Positions 38,401 through 45,221 of a stretch of 64,000 bases of DNA are shown piece by piece (position 1 is the stretch's first letter; every line of letters starts with the position of its first letter). This stretch comes from Rhizobium skierniewicense (GTDB lineage: Bacteria > Pseudomonadota > Alphaproteobacteria > Rhizobiales > Rhizobiaceae), in assembly GCF_014196515.1 (NCBI RefSeq), contig NZ_JACIDV010000002.1:124001-188000 (forward strand), written 5' to 3'. Under the pieces are notes generated by a model that saw only the letters and a list, made by a program, of their open reading frames with translations, was not told the origin of the DNA and made no database searches. The position numbers were made by a program, and so were the translations under genes.

Positions 38401-39574
38401 GTCCACGGCGACAGTTGCTTCGTTGTCCACTGAAGTCGTCCATTCTCTGAGTGCAGCTGCTATTCCGGGCCTTTCCACGGCACAGATCGCCGCCCTGACA
38501 GTCGATCAGATCAGCGTTCTGTCGCTCGGCCAGATCGGGGCGTTTAGCTCGCAGCAGGTCGCAGCATTGGAAGTTGTTGACATCGCGGCTCTCTCGACGG
38601 GCCAGATCGTGTCGATCAGCACGGGCGGTATCACCGGTCTCTCCAGCGATCAGGTCGCGGCTCTCAGCCTGGAACAATTGCATGTGCTGTCCACCACACA
38701 GGTCAATAATCTCACGTCAAAGGCAGTAGCAGGGCTAACAGCGGAGGAGTTGCAGACGCTCAGCTCGGCCCAGATCGCTGCCATCAACTCGTCGGCCATC
38801 GGCGGATTGCCGACCGACTTCATTGCGGCGATGTCCACGGGCGAACTGGCGGCCTTGGGAACGGCCGGCATCGCCGGGCTGACCAGCAAACAGGTCGCAG
38901 CGCTTGGCAAGGATCAGGTTGAATCCTTCTCGACTGCTCAGATTGCAGCACTCAGCGCAGATGGTTTGGCTGGTCTGACGACACAGGCCATGTCGACATT
39001 CTCGACATCCGATATCGCTGCGATTGCCTCCGGCTCCATTCGCGGCCTGTCGACCGCCATCATCGCGGCATTGACGACCAGCGAGATCGGCGCTTTGAGT
39101 GCGAGCCAGGTTGGGGCGCTGGGCTACAACCAGATCGTCGCACTGACGACGACACAGGTCGATGCGCTGACGACAACGCAGATCAACGCCCTGAACGCCA
39201 TCCAGGCGGCGGCGCTGGGAACAGAAGATATCGCGCTGTTTTCAACGGACGACATTCTGGCTTTTTCCACCGGCGCGATTTCCGGTCTTGCAACCAGCGT
39301 GATCGGTGCGTTGACGACTGCGCAAAGTGAGGCGTTGACACCGGCGCAGGTCGGCGCGCTGACATCGGCCCAGGTGGCGGCTCTCTCCAAGGAGAATATC
39401 GCGAAGTTCTCGACCTCCGATATCGCGGCCTTCAGCCCGACCGGCATCACCGGCCTATCCACAGACACGCTGGTGAGCCTGTCCAGCGAGCAGATCGATA
39501 CGATCCTCAACACCCATATGGGATCGCTGACGCCCAATCAGGTGTCTGCCATTATCTCCAATTACGTGTCCTGA
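32411..39574 (+). CDS. Giant octapeptide-repeat protein, 2,387 residues
   Basis: I do not recognise a named family. After six residues (MTSIIP) the whole chain is built of 8-residue units with consensus x-[LF]-[ST]-[ST]-x-[QDE]-[IV]-x, commonly ALTTAQIA. There are 91 complete units to residue 734, one broken unit of five residues (KISIP, 735-739), then 206 complete units to the C-terminus. Units are grouped in modules of 10 or 17, each opened by a unit such as TFSTADIA. Composition is Ala, Leu, Ser, Thr, Gln; I see no Cys, only two Trp, and few Lys/Arg. There is no signal peptide, membrane segment or C-terminal export domain. Each unit has a helix N-cap pattern: Ser/Thr at 3 with Gln at 6, and Leu at 2 with Ile/Val at 7. 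It could be an exported or surface, possibly glycosylated filament or spacer. Function unknown. Confidence 0.9.
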   Translation: MTSIIPSLTPSLISKLSTATVASWSTEDVASLTTEQVSAMSSRQIGAFSSIQISAIETEDLQTMSRIQLSGISESGMVGLTLDQLAVLNKASIESFSQKQVAALTTQQLADMNDVTIEALTPSQIAALSSEQLAAIDPEDFKEFSTADIAAISSKAMPGLSHKVIPFLSTAQIAAISATAMPGVTTEAFSSFSDVQLAAINSQAIAKLTSEQLTSLVSVEFAYFTPDQASALKANQISALEQGDVSNFTVAAVGAFSTAVIASLSTGQIAELSSTQLANLNVRQIGALTSSQVAVVTAVDIEALTPTQIAALSTKTITGLTTEQIGALSTAQVEAFTPAQVKALSSTQVATLDKDQMATFSTGDIAAITSAAAVGLKTEIVSSLSSQQVAAISASTFAKLTTDQILALTSSQPGALTSTQLAALTSIQAAVLSKDDIDKFEPSALAALSSKAVPGLDVSVIAEFTANQIAALSTGAIAKLTTTQVAALSADQVEALTAAQVKVLTSSQIAALGADEIKTFSTDDIAALSTKSIAGLSADALKGLTEEQVAAFSSAAVAALSTEQFGAFTSVQLEGLTVTQLSALKPAHVKLLSAETVASLDNEGIAALNTAAIAALSTAQIAAMTTAQVEALSPNQVKALSSSQLGALETDQITTFSTADIAAIGSKAIQGLSTAVVAALTSMQVAALSTVSVAALTTDQIDALPADMFTYLSNIQVGALTSAQVGVLDASDLAKISIPALSGTAIPGLSTAVLASLKPTEIAALSTNAVSKLTKDQIVALTATQVAALTTGQTRALSTTQVAALPLTSLAALSTAQISTMLPKTLAALTAEQITALSSEQMKALSSSQVAALTSNQIKGFEAEDIKALSTAAVATLSASGVSGLSKDLIEALSADQIAALSVGSVGSMTSDQISALSTLQVDAFTTRQLAAMKSAQTAGFGPEDIATFSTADIAALTARGIAGFSTTAIKALTTEQIGAFSTSAVASLTVDQIDMLDTAQFAALATAQIGALTSGQIAALDAANLQSLATDKLAALQPATIKNLTDAQVAALTTLQIASLSTAQVRELGATQIAAMSTDKIAALSADKIAAIGTAGISGLSSKQIAALTPLQAEALTTIQISVMVGDQIDAFGKDAIAKFSTDDMAAIKSDAISGLSTAVLASLTTAQIAALNPSSVPALTTRQVAVLDSTQIPALTTKQVSSLTAGQIAVLNPDDVAKFTTSQIAALSTLGVSGLTPAQLAKFTTLQAEALTAFQVGALSSAQIGALGKDGIAQFSNADIGAINPAIIATLPTDTIKGLTPIQLASLSSSAVASLTTGQIGALSTGQIDALSTKQISAMTSQQIGALSSDHLTSMSTASIASISSAAISGLSTETIAALTTFQLGAISTAGISGLTTKQVAALSTGQVGWLSSTQVSALSSRQVASLNSDQIKVLTTLQITALSSDGVTGLSTTQIATFTTLQAEALTTGQVAVLSSAQVGAFDVDDLKVFSTRDILALSSGAVAGLSTDMLPLLPAETIAALSSSAMAGLSTAQIASLTLTQFGALTTSQIGALGSKQIAALGTAGVGALSTAQIAALSTMGVPGLSPAQVGALSTDQIEALNTAQVAVLTSSQVAALDAADIGVFSTAELAVLSSSAILGLSSATLAGLSPERIAVLGAGSVPGLSTGQIGSLTSVQIGALTTVQIASLGSKQIAALGTVGASALSTGQIAALSTAGIAGLTTDQIAALSTGQIEAFNTTQVAVLTSAQVGALGGDDFSAFSTAELAALSSGAIAGLTTTTLAGLPTERIAVLGTASIAGLSTAQIAALKPAQLEALTTAQVAALGSKQVAALGSTGAAVLSSAQIMAMSTAAIAGLSTGQITAFSTEQVEALTPVQVAALNSMQLSAFDVDDIAALSTDDLAALPAHVIQGLSTSALAAMPTERIAALGTAGISGLTTGQIASLSVDQVEAFTPVQVAALGSKQLAALGTDDLLTFSTADIAAISAAAISGLSTATVASLSTEVVHSLSAAAIPGLSTAQIAALTVDQISVLSLGQIGAFSSQQVAALEVVDIAALSTGQIVSISTGGITGLSSDQVAALSLEQLHVLSTTQVNNLTSKAVAGLTAEELQTLSSAQIAAINSSAIGGLPTDFIAAMSTGELAALGTAGIAGLTSKQVAALGKDQVESFSTAQIAALSADGLAGLTTQAMSTFSTSDIAAIASGSIRGLSTAIIAALTTSEIGALSASQVGALGYNQIVALTTTQVDALTTTQINALNAIQAAALGTEDIALFSTDDILAFSTGAISGLATSVIGALTTAQSEALTPAQVGALTSAQVAALSKENIAKFSTSDIAAFSPTGITGLSTDTLVSLSSEQIDTILNTHMGSLTPNQVSAIISNYVS
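32429..39571 (+). repeat. 24-bp coding repeat array, 297 full units
   Basis: The DNA has 7,143 bases = 297 x 24 + 15. The 15-base remainder is the short unit at 34613-34627. Neighbouring units differ at many third positions and use different Leu, Ser and Thr codons, so the array is old or selected at protein level rather than a recent perfect expansion. Antisense and out-of-frame open frames here are by-products of the repeat. Confidence 0.9.
36884..38107 (+). repeat. Three tandem 408-bp (17-octad) super-repeats
   Basis: Modules start at 36884 (VFSTRDIL), 37292 (VFSTAELA) and 37700 (AFSTAELA), exactly 408 bp apart. Matching inner units recur at the same offsets, for example ALGSKQIA-type unit 9 and the GLSxxQI unit 13. 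A fourth partial copy of 10 units runs from 38108 to 38347, where the next TFSTADIA module starts. Confidence 0.85.
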
Positions 39575-39694
39575 CAGGGACCCGTAATTTAGGCAAGGGA
39601 AACGGATAGGGGAAACGCTCGCGCAAGCTTCGCCGCATAGTGTGCCAATGGGACCAGAAGGTCTTGGACTCATTGAATGACGGTGCGGAACAGA

Positions 39695-41386
39695 ATGAAT
39701 CTGTTAAATCAATTCCCTCAGGTTTTAAAAAATTTCGCGGCTCTCGGCCAGACGCGGCTTTTGATGCTGGGTGGTGTGGGCGTGTTGTCCATGGCAATCA
39801 TTCTCGCTGCTGCGCTTTATGTGAACAAACCTGCCTACGAAACGCTCTATGTCGGTCTCGAAACGATGGATCTGAACAAGATCAGCATCGCGCTTGCAGA
39901 ATCGAATGTCGATTTTCAGGTCGGTTCTGACGGCACGAGCCTTCAGGTCCCAGTAGGCATGACCAGCAAGGCGCGCCTGTTGCTTGCCGAGCGCGGTCTG
40001 CCTGACAGCGCCAATGCCGGTTACGAACTGTTCGACAATGTCGGTTCGCTGGGTCTCACCTCCTTCATGCAGGAAGTCACCCGTGTCCGCGCCCTTGAGG
40101 GCGAAATCGGACGTTCCATCCAGCAGATCGATGGTATTGCCGCTGCCCGCGTCCATATCGTCATGCCCGATGTCGGGAATTTCCGTCGCGGCGAGCAAAA
40201 GCCAACCGCTTCTGTCATGATCCGCGCAAGCGCATCGGCCGGCCGCAAGGCCGCATCATCCATTCGTCATCTCGTCGCTTCGGCTGTTCCCGGCCTTGAG
40301 GTTGACGATGTGACGCTTCTTGATTCCACTGGCCAGCTTCTGGCCTCTGGCGACGATGTCGGCAACGGCGCGTTGAACCGCTCGCTGACACTGTCCCAGA
40401 ACGTCCAGCAGGAACTCGAAACCAAGATCGACAAGGCGCTGGCGCCCTTTCTCGGCATGGACAATTTTCGCTCTACTGTCACAGCGGAGTTGAACACCGA
40501 CACCCAGCAGATTCAGGAAACGGTCTTCGATCCTGAATCGCGCGTAGAACGGTCCGTACGCACCACCAAGGAAGACCAGAAATCTCAGGAAACGACACCT
40601 GACTCGGCTGCAACCGTTGAGCAGAACGTACCGCAGGCAGCCCCTCAGGGCGGTGGCGGCGGCCCGAAATCTTCCGATGAGACGGCGAAAAAAGAAGAGC
40701 AGACAAACTACGAAATCAATTCCAAGACGACAGCCACGGTTCGCAATGGCTACACCGTCGACAAGATTTCCATTGCCGTTGTCGTCAACAAAGGTCGTCT
40801 GGCAAAAATGATCGGCGAAAATGCCGATCAGCCTAAGATCGACGCCTATCTCGCCGAAATGCAGAAAATTGTGGCATCCGCTGCGGGCATTTCGACGGAC
40901 CGTGGCGATATCGTGACCATCACGGCCATGGACTTCCTTGAGACCCAGTTGCTCGACCAGGCCGTTGCCGGTCCAGGCTTTACAGAAGTCTTGAGCCGCA
41001 ATTCGGCAGGTATCATCAACTCACTGGCCTTCGTTCTGGTCGCGTTCCTCGTGGTCTGGCTCGGTGTACGTCCAATCGTACGCTCCATTTCGGGCGGCAA
41101 CGCGTCGTCACCTGCAGAAATCGGCCAGGAAGCCGCGGGTCTCGAACTCCCCGACTTCTCGCCGGCTATGGGCGGAGCAAGCGCCGGGGGAGGTCTTATG
41201 GACGGCTTCGGCGCGGACTTCGGCTTCGACAGCACCGACGATCTCCTGTCCGGCGACGATGGCGGTGGCGATTTCACCCGCCGGGTTCGCGAAGGGCCGG
41301 AGCGCCGCCTGTCTCGCATGGTGGAAATCAGCGAAGAACGCGCGGCCAAGATACTACGCAAATGGGCAATCGAAAAAGCAGCCTAA
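39695..41386 (+). CDS. fliF: Flagellar MS-ring protein FliF
   Basis: Forms the MS ring in the inner membrane, the base on which rod, export gate and C-ring assemble. The ATG at 39695 gives 563 residues starting MNLLNQFPQVLKNFAALG, the usual rhizobial start; an upstream in-frame ATG at 39677 is possible. First membrane segment LLMLGGVGVLSMAIILAAALYV, then the ring-building modules (ETLYVGLETMDLNKISIALAES, VRALEGEIGRSIQQIDGIAAARVHIVMP), a low-complexity Gln/Gly/Pro loop (about 300-340), second membrane segment IINSLAFVLVAFLVVWLGV, and the C-terminal FliG-binding tail ERAAKILRKWAIEKAA. It is followed by a terminator. Confidence 0.95.
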   Translation: MNLLNQFPQVLKNFAALGQTRLLMLGGVGVLSMAIILAAALYVNKPAYETLYVGLETMDLNKISIALAESNVDFQVGSDGTSLQVPVGMTSKARLLLAERGLPDSANAGYELFDNVGSLGLTSFMQEVTRVRALEGEIGRSIQQIDGIAAARVHIVMPDVGNFRRGEQKPTASVMIRASASAGRKAASSIRHLVASAVPGLEVDDVTLLDSTGQLLASGDDVGNGALNRSLTLSQNVQQELETKIDKALAPFLGMDNFRSTVTAELNTDTQQIQETVFDPESRVERSVRTTKEDQKSQETTPDSAATVEQNVPQAAPQGGGGGPKSSDETAKKEEQTNYEINSKTTATVRNGYTVDKISIAVVVNKGRLAKMIGENADQPKIDAYLAEMQKIVASAAGISTDRGDIVTITAMDFLETQLLDQAVAGPGFTEVLSRNSAGIINSLAFVLVAFLVVWLGVRPIVRSISGGNASSPAEIGQEAAGLELPDFSPAMGGASAGGGLMDGFGADFGFDSTDDLLSGDDGGGDFTRRVREGPERRLSRMVEISEERAAKILRKWAIEKAA

Positions 41387-41388
41387 TC

Positions 41389-41418
41389 AAAACGACCGGT
41401 TTTCTGCCGGTCGTTTTT
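41389..41418 (+). terminator. fliF terminator
   Basis: An 11-bp stem (AAAACGACCGG, 41389-41399, with 41407-41417) and 7-base loop followed by T-rich sequence, three bases after the fliF stop codon. Confidence 0.85.
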
Positions 41419-41579
41419 CGTTTTACCCTTGCATCAAATCCAAGCGCGTGTTCTTTTTTAGGACAGAATTTATCATTTGTTCATCAAGCCGATAATTTAC
41501 CTTGGAATAATGAAATCAACCCTGTGCGACATTGAGAACATCAATATGCTTCCTTCGTCGTGACAAGGAGACGAAATAA

Positions 41580-41636
41580 GTGGAATGCCTTGGACTGGTT
41601 ATGGCGTTTGCCGTAGCGTCTCCTAAAATGCAATGA
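41580..41636 (+). CDS. Possible leader peptide upstream of visN
   Basis: A GTG start with AAGGAG (41565-41570) nine bases upstream begins an 18-residue frame (MECLGLVMAFAVASPKMQ) that stops at 41634-41636. The ribosome-binding site is as good as any in the window. No homologue is known to me; it may be a chance frame. Confidence 0.2.
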   Translation: MECLGLVMAFAVASPKMQ

Positions 41637-41681
41637 TTCGGTCGTCAGTGATGCAGTCCTTTATTTTGGTTGCGTTTCTGA

Positions 41682-41698
41682 ATGGAAATGATTTCCAT
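41682..41698. promoter_or_regulatory. Palindromic operator-like site upstream of visN
   Basis: ATGGAAAT-G-ATTTCCAT: two 8-base arms perfectly inverted around one base, 49 bases before the visN start. This spacing suits an operator for a dimeric regulator close to the promoter, possibly VisNR itself or an upstream control of the motility master regulator. Confidence 0.45.
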
Positions 41699-41746
41699 CC
41701 CGGTTAAGAAATCTCCGTTATTGGAGAACTAAGAGGGCCTAGGCTA

Positions 41747-42478
41747 TTGAAGGTGGATGTTGATGTTCGCAGGCTCTCTGCAACGCCGTTCGACAGATCG
41801 GTGAAAGCGTTGCCGCGCGACCAGCTGATGCGAAATATTTCCATCGCGGCTGGAGACAGCAACGTTACAGCTGCCGTAGAGATGATCGCGTCTTATGCCG
41901 GTGCGTCGCACTACCTGTTGGCGCGCGAAGATCTTTTGCAGGAAGCGGGCCTCAATTTCATTCTGACATCGGACTGGCCGTTCGATCTCGTTCGTAAGCT
42001 GGGCGCAGAGCTGACCAACAATCAGAACCGTGTCAGCGAGATGGAAAAATGCCTGGCGCTGCTGAAGCCGCGCATGCTGTTTTTACCGGATGATGCGGTG
42101 ATCCCGGAAGGGGTGGATCGCAAGTATTGCTCGGTCACGTTCTGCGTCGGCCGCATACGCTTCTCGCTTCTCATGCTGTTTGCGGAAGACAGCACTCCGG
42201 TGGAAGACCGGCTACAGGAGGCGGCCATGCTGGCAGGTTATTTCGCAAGCTCTGGTATTGTTGCCGAATCCCGTACGGAGCGTGATATCGATCTCACCGA
42301 GCGTGAACTCGAATGCCTTTTCTGGATTGCCGAGGGCAAGACCAGCGATGAAATGGCGACCATTCTGGGCATATCGCGCAACACGATCAACAATTACATC
42401 ACCAGCGTCATGCGCAAGACGGCAACAAAGACCCGCTCCGAGGCCATTGCCTATGCGGTTCGCAACAATCTCGTTTGA
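41747..42478 (+). CDS. visN: LuxR-type motility master regulator VisN
   Basis: Subunit of the VisNR heteromer that activates rem and thereby flagellar and chemotaxis genes in S. meliloti and Agrobacterium. The product has 243 residues from a TTG at 41747 that has GAGGG upstream; later starts are possible. Residues 1 to about 170 resemble the ligand-binding domain of LuxR regulators without clear acyl-homoserine-lactone residues. The C-terminal LuxR helix-turn-helix is LTERELECLFWIAEGKTSDE then MATILGISRNTINNYITSVM. It is coupled to visR, whose frame overlaps its stop. Confidence 0.92.
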   Translation: MKVDVDVRRLSATPFDRSVKALPRDQLMRNISIAAGDSNVTAAVEMIASYAGASHYLLAREDLLQEAGLNFILTSDWPFDLVRKLGAELTNNQNRVSEMEKCLALLKPRMLFLPDDAVIPEGVDRKYCSVTFCVGRIRFSLLMLFAEDSTPVEDRLQEAAMLAGYFASSGIVAESRTERDIDLTERELECLFWIAEGKTSDEMATILGISRNTINNYITSVMRKTATKTRSEAIAYAVRNNLV

Positions 42479-42489
42479 AGGCGACCGGA

Positions 42490-43236
42490 ATGGGGTATTA
42501 CAAGGAAGCTGAGAGTGCCAATGTGGGGCAGGGTTTTCCCACCCGGACGGGCACCTCCACCAGTCGTTCCGATCTTTTTCCAAAGCTCGTGGCCATCCAG
42601 CGCCTGTTGGGCGCCAAGAATTTCATTGTTTTAAGAGCTGTTGCATCAGGCTTTCCGAATAAGCGTAAACTCTCTTGCGAACTCGAAAACTGGGGTATGA
42701 ACGCCGGTGAACAAAGCGCAAAACTGGTCCGGGTCATGGGTGAAGCCTTGCTTGACCATCTGGAACGCTCGCTGATTCCCGTCACGTGGAAGAGTGAAAA
42801 CGGTACTGGGTTTTCCGATATTCCGGATGTCGCAGCTCTCATGCTGAGGCTTGGCAACGACGAACTCTCCTATCCCGGGCTGGCGCTGCCGGTTCGTCTT
42901 GGCAGCATTGGCAACGGCTATGTGATTTTTTGTGGCGGTGGACTGCTGCTCGACAACGAGCTGGTTCTTGAGCAGCATATAAAATGCACTGAAGTGATGG
43001 TCGATCTGCTTGCGCTCGATGAGCGTCGCGTAACGCCTGCCGAGTCCTTGAGCGAGCGCGAAGTCGCCTGCCTGCAACTGGCCGGCGATGGCCGTATCAG
43101 CGAAGAAATCGCGGTCAAGCTCGGGCTGTCGGTTCACACCGTCAACGCCTATCTGGGCTCCGCGACCATCAAGCTGGATTCCGTCAATCGTATCCAGGCG
43201 ATCGCAAAGGCCATCCGCATGGGCTACATCCACTAA
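42490..43236 (+). CDS. visR: LuxR-type motility master regulator VisR
   Basis: Partner of VisN. The ATG at 42490 (AAGG 12 bases or so upstream, within the visN end) gives 248 residues; the frame is open from a TTG at 42475 that overlaps the visN stop. The N-terminal sensor-like part is residues 1 to about 180. The C-terminal helix-turn-helix is LSEREVACLQLAGDGRISEE then IAVKLGLSVHTVNAYLGSAT. The pair is adjacent to fliF as in other rhizobia. The next gene (minus strand) converges on it with 62 bases between. Confidence 0.92.
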   Translation: MGYYKEAESANVGQGFPTRTGTSTSRSDLFPKLVAIQRLLGAKNFIVLRAVASGFPNKRKLSCELENWGMNAGEQSAKLVRVMGEALLDHLERSLIPVTWKSENGTGFSDIPDVAALMLRLGNDELSYPGLALPVRLGSIGNGYVIFCGGGLLLDNELVLEQHIKCTEVMVDLLALDERRVTPAESLSEREVACLQLAGDGRISEEIAVKLGLSVHTVNAYLGSATIKLDSVNRIQAIAKAIRMGYIH

Positions 43237-43298
43237 ACCGCTCGGTATGCGGAGCCGACCTGACAGCCAAAGTTGTCTTCAGGCCAGCTCTGTCGTGC

Positions 43299-45221
43299 TT
43301 ATCGGACCTCGAACGGTGCGCTACGTGGAGGCAGGGCTGGCACATCGAAGTGATCAGGCTCTGCTCCGGCCTTTGCTTTCTCCCACATGGTTTCGTATGC
43401 GCTCTCAAGGTGACGGCAGAAGCGCTCGGCATCAAAGAGTGGCATAGTGAAACGGTTGGCATCGATCCGGGCCCGGATATCACCCAACGGCGCAGGATCC
43501 AGAGCGTAAGCGACGGCCTGATCAACGTAAGCGGCTTCGCTTTCCGCGATCAGTTCAGGCGCGCCGATGGCGTGAAGCAGGCTTTCGCTCACACGGGATG
43601 CGAAGTTCGTGCCCTGCGTTGTGAGAACCGGCAAGCCAGACCAGAGTTGCTCCGACGTTGTCGTGTGCCCATTGACCGGAAAAGTGTCGAGACCAAGGTC
43701 AGCGACAGTGATACGGTTGAGGTGGAGCTCGAACTCCAGTTTTTCCATAAAGAACACCCGCTTTGCCGATATTCCCGTCGCCATAAGCTTGGTGAGAATA
43801 TTGGTTTTGCTGTCCTGACTGTTGTGCAAAATCCAGATGACGCTTTTCGGCGCGCGTTTGAGGATTTCTGCCCATAGCTCCATGGTGCGGGGTGTGATCT
43901 TGCGGTTGGCGTTGAAGGACGCGAAAACAAACGCGTCTTCTGGAAGCCCGACCTGCGCCCGGCTGATCTTCTTGGCCAAAGGACGGTTGACCGGGTCGTT
44001 TGGCTGATAGGTCTCAGGCAGCCGCGCGAATTTTTCGTAATAGTGCGGCTTTGAGCTGTCGCGTAGCACGTAATGGTCGCCAATGACGTAATCGAGGTCG
44101 ACGTTAACGGTCGAACCTGGAAAGCCGATCCAGGCGACCTGGATCGGTGCTGCTCCCATGTTGAGAATGGATGTCCGATTGCCGGCCGTGTGGCCTTTCA
44201 GGTCAACAAGAATATCGATGCCGCGCGCCTTGATTTCGGCGAGAGCTTCATCGTTGCTCATGTCTCTTATGGTGACGACGTGTCCCCACAAAGCGCGATC
44301 GGCCTGGTTCGTCTGAAGAAGGTCGGGTTCCGAGTGGCAAAACAACGTGACTTCGAAACGGTCGCGATCGTGCAGTTCCAACACACGGCGAATGAGCTTC
44401 ATGGTCGCATGTTTGTCGAAAAAGTCGGAGGAGAGGTAGCCGACCCTGATCTTCTGCCCCCACTCGTGAGGCATCTTACGGCGTTTGCTGCTCATTTCGG
44501 GCGAAAAGACCGGAGTGTTGCTGCGGGCCATCTGGTTGATGTGCTCGTCGCCGCTCCAATGCAGATTGAAGAACGTGCCATCCAGCTCGATGAAAGCCGT
44601 GTCTCCGGTTGCAATCGCGTTTTCGATGATCGGCAGGTGCTTTTCCACGGCGTCGAACTTGCTGTGTTCGCGGCAAAACGTCAGATACATCAAACGCACG
44701 GCCTGTTGGCGTGGCAATTTCGCAAGAAGAATGCGCGCTGTTTCGATGTCTTTCGGATCGAACAAATCCCAGGTCGTAATCGCTATGCGAGCACCCAGTT
44801 TCATATGCTCAACTGAATCGCTCTTCATCAGAACATTTTTCAGCGCCCGCGCAATTCGGGGTTCGCCCCGTTCCAGCAGGATCGTACCGACGATGTAGCA
44901 TATCTCGGGATACTTATGAAATTTGTGGATGAGCTTGTTGGCGAGCGAAAGCGCTTTGTCTTTTTGTCCGCACTCATAATGCAGCTTGATGCTCTCGACG
45001 AGATAGCTTTCGGCATCCATACCTCCCTGCTGGTATGCCAGCTCATAGGATGTGGCTGCCTGTTCCGGCATATTGATCCGCAAACACGTCTTCGCGAGGA
45101 GCGCATAGGTCCGCGAATCGCGATTGGTATCGATCAGCTTGTTCAGCGTCGTCAAGGCTTGTGTGTATTGACCGGTCTTGAAGTGCTTCGACGCGGCTGA
45201 GTAGCTGATTTCGTTTAGCAT
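43299..45221 (-). CDS. TPR-containing GT41 glycosyltransferase, likely flagellin-modifying
   Basis: A second GT41 enzyme, divergent from the flagellin genes. The ATG at 45221 with GGGAC upstream gives 640 residues (MLNEISYSAASKHFKTGQYT); the open frame reaches 45431 but that extension lacks coding character. TPR-like repeats fill about residues 1-230. The catalytic part has VGYLSSDFFDKHATMKLI, DILVDLKGHTAGNRTSIL, PIQVAWIGFPGSTVNVDLDY, FASFNANRKITPRTMELW and LGLDTFPVNGHTTTSEQL with WSGLPVLTTQG, close to canonical OGT motifs. Caulobacter FlmG has the same build and glycosylates flagellin. Position next to four flagellins supports that role. It is distinct from the 28858-30909 enzyme. Confidence 0.85.
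   Translation of the reverse strand: MLNEISYSAASKHFKTGQYTQALTTLNKLIDTNRDSRTYALLAKTCLRINMPEQAATSYELAYQQGGMDAESYLVESIKLHYECGQKDKALSLANKLIHKFHKYPEICYIVGTILLERGEPRIARALKNVLMKSDSVEHMKLGARIAITTWDLFDPKDIETARILLAKLPRQQAVRLMYLTFCREHSKFDAVEKHLPIIENAIATGDTAFIELDGTFFNLHWSGDEHINQMARSNTPVFSPEMSSKRRKMPHEWGQKIRVGYLSSDFFDKHATMKLIRRVLELHDRDRFEVTLFCHSEPDLLQTNQADRALWGHVVTIRDMSNDEALAEIKARGIDILVDLKGHTAGNRTSILNMGAAPIQVAWIGFPGSTVNVDLDYVIGDHYVLRDSSKPHYYEKFARLPETYQPNDPVNRPLAKKISRAQVGLPEDAFVFASFNANRKITPRTMELWAEILKRAPKSVIWILHNSQDSKTNILTKLMATGISAKRVFFMEKLEFELHLNRITVADLGLDTFPVNGHTTTSEQLWSGLPVLTTQGTNFASRVSESLLHAIGAPELIAESEAAYVDQAVAYALDPAPLGDIRARIDANRFTMPLFDAERFCRHLESAYETMWEKAKAGAEPDHFDVPALPPRSAPFEVR

Larger units (their letters stand above)
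41419..41746 (+). promoter_or_regulatory. Leader/promoter region of visNR
   Basis: This 328-base stretch holds no long gene. It contains a short 18-codon frame with a strong AAGGAG (41580-41636) and a 17-base near-perfect palindrome (41682-41698). The visNR promoter must lie here. Confidence 0.55.

Noticed and set aside
32411-39574. CRISPR array or TALE-like DNA-binding repeats
   Set aside because: The repeat is an in-frame coding repeat with no spacers; units are 8 residues, not the 33-35 of TALE, and the resemblance to LTPEQ is only local.
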